A stretch of 64,000 bases of DNA from Sphingomonas soli NBRC 100801 (lineage in GTDB: Bacteria > Pseudomonadota > Alphaproteobacteria > Sphingomonadales > Sphingomonadaceae). Positions 60,372 to 64,000 of this stretch are shown here, piece after piece (the stretch's first letter is position 1; the number at the start of each line of letters is the position of its first letter). The position numbers and the translations under genes are program-made. The stretch covers positions 124,001 to 188,000 of the forward strand of contig NZ_BCTZ01000013.1 in assembly GCF_001591025.1 (NCBI RefSeq), given 5' to 3'. The notes under the pieces are model-generated. The model saw only the letters and a list, made by a program, of their open reading frames with translations. It had not been told where the DNA came from and did not search any database.

Positions 60372-61397
60372 CTAAGGGCGGTCATCGCCTTTCATCTGCG
60401 CACTGATCTGTGCCCTGAGCCGGTCGAGCCCGATCGCGCGCAGATCCGCATTTAGGTCACCACGCTCGGAATCGATGGGCAGGACTTCGATCCCTGCGCG
60501 ACCGGCGCGAGCCGACAATGCGACAAATGCCTTGCGGCCGGCGGGATCCGCTTCCCGGGCGACATAGAGCCGTCGAAGCGTCGGGGGAAACGCCAGGGCG
60601 GCCAGGTGCGCGGCAGACAGCGCGGCGATCGCCGGCAGGTTCGGCACGGCGGCACGGAGCGACAATGTGGACTCGATGCCCTCGCCCGCCGCCATCACCG
60701 AAGCCGTCTCGCCGAAGCGGACACCGTGGCCGAGAAGGTGGCCCATTGCCCGTCGCGGACAGGCGACCGGCGCCTTGCCGGTGCCGTCGGGAGTGAGCCA
60801 GGTGCGATGGGCGCCCGCGACCAGTCCGGCCAGGTCGGTGACCGTCGCGATCATCGCCGGCATTGCCCGCAAGGTGTCTGGCAAGTCGTCCGCGGAAGGC
60901 CGGTACCAGCATCGCGGGTGATAGCGCAGTACGTTCAACCCGGTGACGGGTGGAATGCCGCGGCCTTGGAGGTAGGTCGCGACCGGTGTCCCGGCGATCG
61001 GATCGGCGATTGCCAGCAGCCGCCGAGCCGCTTCGGGCGATCCCGATCGAACCGTTCCCCGAGTGCTCTGTCCGCTTTCGGCCGTTTTGGCAGGCAGGCT
61101 CAGAAAGCGCCGCGCTTCCGCGATCGCGTCGGACAGCGTGCCGGTCACCGTCCTCGCTCTGATAAGGTCAAGCAGGTCGCCATGCTCGCCCGACTGCGCG
61201 TCGGTCCATTTGCCCGCGCGCAGAGTACCGTCCGGAGTATCGCGAAGCCGGACATAGAGGCTGCGCCCCGGAGCGTTGTGCAGATCTCCGACCAGCCAGT
61301 AATTGCCTTCGCGCTGGCCATTGGAAAGGTAACGCCGGCAGAGGCGCTCGGCCTGGCCGGCAAGGTCGCGCGCGATCGCGCGGGCGGGATGCTCCAT
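60372..61397 (-). CDS. Toprim-domain primase-like protein
   Basis: A 341-aa protein with an N-terminal zinc-free primase-like region (RYLSNGQREGNYWLVGDLHN; GKWTDAQSGEHGDLLDLIRA) and a Toprim domain (ASVMAAGEGIESTLSLRAAV with the catalytic Glu; RLYVAREADPAGRKAFVALS with Asp). It resembles the DUF7146/Toprim proteins of conjugative elements, which may prime the transferred strand. ATG 61397 is used; a GTG six bases earlier is also in frame. Confidence 0.9.
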   Translation of the reverse strand: MEHPARAIARDLAGQAERLCRRYLSNGQREGNYWLVGDLHNAPGRSLYVRLRDTPDGTLRAGKWTDAQSGEHGDLLDLIRARTVTGTLSDAIAEARRFLSLPAKTAESGQSTRGTVRSGSPEAARRLLAIADPIAGTPVATYLQGRGIPPVTGLNVLRYHPRCWYRPSADDLPDTLRAMPAMIATVTDLAGLVAGAHRTWLTPDGTGKAPVACPRRAMGHLLGHGVRFGETASVMAAGEGIESTLSLRAAVPNLPAIAALSAAHLAALAFPPTLRRLYVAREADPAGRKAFVALSARAGRAGIEVLPIDSERGDLNADLRAIGLDRLRAQISAQMKGDDRP

Positions 61398-61485
61398 CGT
61401 CACTATCCAGTGCTGCAGCCAGCGCCAGGCGACGCCGGTTTGGGATGGAAATGGGGCGAGACGCGTAGCGTCCCGCCCCAGTCAG

Positions 61486-63576
61486 TCATTCGGCCGCGAT
61501 CGCCAGCGGCTCCTCGTCGTCCGCGCCGTCTTGTTCGGAGGGTGCGGCCGAGGCGCTCGCCGTCTCCCCGACGCCGGGCAACTCGGCCTGCGCCGGCAGC
61601 TCGGGCGTGCGCAGCGGCTCGGGAAGCCAGCCGACATCCGCCATCAGCCGTTCGGCTTCCTGCGCCATCTCGGGCTTCTTGAGATGGTCGATGCGGGCAG
61701 CGGCCTCCCCGCCCTTGGCCTCGGTCACCGCTTCGATGATCCGCGCCTTGGTCACCTTGCCGAAGAAATTCTCGGCGGTGGGCTTCCAACCGGCGGCGAC
61801 CATGTCGAGGCCGGTCGCGCGGGCGAGGATGTGGCTGTGCGCCAGCCGCCGCTCGACGGTGTGCGCCGAGATGCGCCCATTGTCGTATTTCGGCGCAACC
61901 TCGAACAGCGCGTTGACCGAATAGGCGGCACAGTGCGCGAAGAGTTCGGCCTGCTCCTCGCCGTCGAGCTGCTGGAGCGCATCCCACAAATCGCGATCGG
62001 ATTCGGGCAGCCGCTCGCTCCATTTGGCGTGCCGTCCCTCGATCGCGGCGGCGGCCGGGCTGTGCTTCATGCTCGCGGGCTGAACCGCGAAGCCGACCCG
62101 GGACAGGCTGACCATCAGGCAGCTCTCGGTGCGTCCGTAATAGAAGGTAGCGAGCACGAAATTGTGCAGCACTGCCGCGAATGCGATCTTGGGATTGCAG
62201 GCGACGGCCTCCTGAAGCGCAAGCGTGCGCTCGGCGGTAAGTTCGGAGACGAGGCGGTCGGGCAAGGGCTTCAGTCCCTCATCCTCCTCTTCGACCTGCT
62301 CCAGCGACTCGCTATCGGACGCGGGCTCCACAGGCTCTTCATCGCCCCCGGCGGACCGCTCGCCTTCGCCCGGGACGGGCTCGGTCAAGGGCTCGTCCTC
62401 GGCACGCACCCAACCGGCCTCGATCTCGAACGCCCCGCTCCGGTCGAACGAGACGAACACGCCGGCGATCGCCATTTCGGCAGGATGATAGCTCCAGCTG
62501 CCGCCGGCGAGGGTGCCGATGCGCTCGTCGAGCTCATTCACCCGTGCGTCGACTTCGTCGGGGATGGAATCGGCTCCCGACCATTCGGCCTCGATCGCGT
62601 CGGCTTCGGCCTGAAGCGTCGCCACCTCGGCGAGCTCTGCCTCGGTCGGCGGGGTGTGGATCGGCTCGATCTGGCGCATGCCGTGGCTGAAGCCATAGGG
62701 CAGGTCGATCACGGTCTCGACCCATTTCCAGCCCTCGGCGCCGATGCGCTCGGCTTCGACATCCAGCTTTTCGAGCACGAGCCGGTCAAGCAGCGCGGCA
62801 TCCTGCAGCCATCCGCCACGATCCTCCTCGAAAAGGTCGCGCAGCACGCAGCCACCAGCCTCGACATAGGCCTCGACGCCCACGAACCGGACGCGAGGAT
62901 CGGTGGCGGCAACCGTGGACTCGGTCAGGCGGGAGCGGATGAACCAGGCCGACTGATTGGGATGCTGTTGGACCAGCTCCCAGACCTGTTCCTGCCGGGC
63001 ATGGTCGTCCGAGACGCTGAATGCCATCAGCTGCTCCAGTGTCATGCCATCCGTGGCATAGACCTCGTGCAGAGCCGGCGAAACCGCCGCGAGCTTCAGG
63101 CGCTGGCGCACGACCGCGGGAGTCACGCGAAAGCGTGCGGCGACCGTCTCGATGTCGTCGCCCTTGTCGACGAGCAGCTTCATGCCGCGGAATTCGTCGA
63201 GTGGATGGAGCGCTTCGCGGAACACGTTCTCCGCATAGCTGTCCTCCTCGGCCGAGACGGCGCTGTCGGCCGGCTTGACCACGCACGGCACAATCGCGTC
63301 GGGCGCGAGACGCTTGCGCTTGACGAGGATCTCGAGCGCGCGGAAGCGGCGACCGCCCGCCGGGACTTCGAACTTGCCCGTTTCCTGGCTTTCGGCGTCC
63401 AGCTGGGGTCGCACGCTGAGACCATTGAGCAGGCCCCGACGCTCGATATCGGCGGAGAGATCGTTGATCGTGACGCCGTTCTTGACCCGCCGGACGTTCG
63501 ACTGGGACAGGACCAGCAGGTTGAAGGGAATCCCCTGCGCAGGCGCAAGGACAAGCTTGGGTTGGCGCTTTGCCAT
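61486..63576 (-). CDS. ParB-like nuclease-domain protein
   Basis: A 696-aa ParB/RepB/Spo0J-type protein: N-terminal ParB fold (SNVRRVKNGVTINDLSADIE; AGGRRFRALEILVKR; DSYAENVFREALHPLDEF), a KorB-like HTH (VAARFRVTPAVVRQRLKLAA), then a long helical region and an acidic segment (EEPVEPASDSESLEQVEEED). Much longer than chromosomal ParB. On plasmids and ICEs it probably aids maintenance or transcription control. ATG 63576 is the first start before conserved sequence. Followed by toprim and DUF2493. Confidence 0.93.
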   Translation of the reverse strand: MAKRQPKLVLAPAQGIPFNLLVLSQSNVRRVKNGVTINDLSADIERRGLLNGLSVRPQLDAESQETGKFEVPAGGRRFRALEILVKRKRLAPDAIVPCVVKPADSAVSAEEDSYAENVFREALHPLDEFRGMKLLVDKGDDIETVAARFRVTPAVVRQRLKLAAVSPALHEVYATDGMTLEQLMAFSVSDDHARQEQVWELVQQHPNQSAWFIRSRLTESTVAATDPRVRFVGVEAYVEAGGCVLRDLFEEDRGGWLQDAALLDRLVLEKLDVEAERIGAEGWKWVETVIDLPYGFSHGMRQIEPIHTPPTEAELAEVATLQAEADAIEAEWSGADSIPDEVDARVNELDERIGTLAGGSWSYHPAEMAIAGVFVSFDRSGAFEIEAGWVRAEDEPLTEPVPGEGERSAGGDEEPVEPASDSESLEQVEEEDEGLKPLPDRLVSELTAERTLALQEAVACNPKIAFAAVLHNFVLATFYYGRTESCLMVSLSRVGFAVQPASMKHSPAAAAIEGRHAKWSERLPESDRDLWDALQQLDGEEQAELFAHCAAYSVNALFEVAPKYDNGRISAHTVERRLAHSHILARATGLDMVAAGWKPTAENFFGKVTKARIIEAVTEAKGGEAAARIDHLKKPEMAQEAERLMADVGWLPEPLRTPELPAQAELPGVGETASASAAPSEQDGADDEEPLAIAAE

Positions 63577-63695
63577 GTCGGTTCTCCATGGCGGGTGGCC
63601 GGGAGACTCTCTCCCAACCTTCATCCCGCCATGGGAGCGGCGCAGCCCTCTACCTCTGGGAGGGAGGGCCGCGCCGCGGGGGGAGCAGGCGTTGG

Positions 63696-64000
63696 TCAGG
63701 CAACGGCGGCCAGGATCTTCGAGGCCTTGCCTTCCAGGTCCAGTCGCGCATCCTGGTGGGGCTTGTCGCGGGCAAGCGCGGTGATCCCCTGGACGAAGTC
63801 GAAGATCGAGGCGGGTGGATGCCCCTCCTCGTCGAGCACGGTGGCGATGATCCGGCCGGTCTCCGCCCTGGAGAAGCCGCGCTTGCGCAGGAAATCGTGC
63901 CGGTCCTCGTCCGTGCGAGCGACGATCCGCTGCCGCGCAGCCAGGATGCCCGACATGAAGGGCTGCGGTGAGGACGTCGCGAAGTTCTCGAGCGCTGGTG
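63696..64000 (-). CDS. DUF932 protein, C-terminal part (cut by window edge)
   Basis: At least 101 codons open to the right edge, ending GKASKILAAVA. PALENFATSSPQPFMSGIL and GRIIATVLDEEGHPPASIFD match the end of DUF932 phage/plasmid-like proteins (usually 400 or so residues), which lie just upstream of parB in this module. Most of the gene is outside the window. Confidence 0.8.
   Translation of the reverse strand, partial: PALENFATSSPQPFMSGILAARQRIVARTDEDRHDFLRKRGFSRAETGRIIATVLDEEGHPPASIFDFVQGITALARDKPHQDARLDLEGKASKILAAVA

Noticed and set aside
1..64000. CRISPR array
   Set aside because: No regularly spaced repeats of CRISPR type were seen; the only tandem repeat pair is the 18-base operator at 35312-35360.

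Overview
This is GC-rich DNA with proteins typical of Alphaproteobacteria, most likely a member of the Sphingomonadales (Sphingomonas, Sphingobium or Novosphingobium type). The assignment rests on the P-type trb/tra gene set with a TrbK-alt protein, the DUF736/DUF2840/DUF2285/DUF2493 companions common on sphingomonad mobile elements, and an hfa holdfast-anchor operon. It is inferred from protein character, not from a marker gene.

The backbone is a conjugative element, an ICE or plasmid, lying on the minus strand and interrupted by accessory blocks. Read right to left it runs: DUF932 (cut by the right edge), ParB-like, Toprim, DUF2493 and a small sigma-region-4-like protein (64.0-58.8 kb); then a 55-aa protein, two DUF736 proteins, a DUF2285 regulator, an AlpA-like HTH, DUF2840, TraF peptidase, lytic transglycosylase, relaxase, TraG coupling protein and a CopG-like protein (34.9-25.5 kb); then the mating-pore operon trbBCDEJ-(K)-LFGI plus DUF2274 (21.3-11.7 kb). 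Many backbone genes overlap by ATGA, so they look translationally coupled.

Accessory blocks. 1-3.3 kb: a large secretion-neutral unknown protein and a Tat-exported NlpC/P60-type hydrolase facing a LysR gene. 3.4-8.4 kb: hfaA-hfaB-hfaD, with an unusually long repetitive HfaD. 8.7-11.5 kb: a DUF4238 protein and a 651-aa HEAT-like protein with a Mrr-like QxK nuclease motif, a probable defence pair at the end of the trb operon. 21.6-25.5 kb: DUF2946, TonB receptor and PepSY protein (metal uptake or handling), inserted between copG and trbB. 34.4-39.8 kb: a three-gene restriction-modification-like cassette (HTH regulator, 1035-aa N6-adenine methylase, PD-(D/E)XK nuclease) behind a tandem operator. 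40.1-45.7 kb: three regulator/effector divergons for redox and electrophile stress (LysR with SDR and SnoaL-like; HxlR with azoreductase; OhrR-like MarR with esterase and Ohr). 46.2-56.7 kb: a plus-strand chemosensory cluster (MCP, triple-CheW protein, CheB, CheR, CheA, STAS, response regulator, CheC, hybrid kinase). 56.9-58.7 kb: a minimal tyrosine recombinase and a fused MNT-HEPN protein.

The window therefore combines transfer machinery, defence and fitness cargo that could help a cell attach to surfaces, sense gradients, scavenge metal and survive oxidants. Best leads: the restriction-modification-like cassette with its tandem operator, the HEAT-QxK nuclease, the mobile hfa operon with an amyloid-like repeat protein, and the chemosensory cluster with duplicated signalling parts. 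No rRNA, tRNA or CRISPR array was seen.
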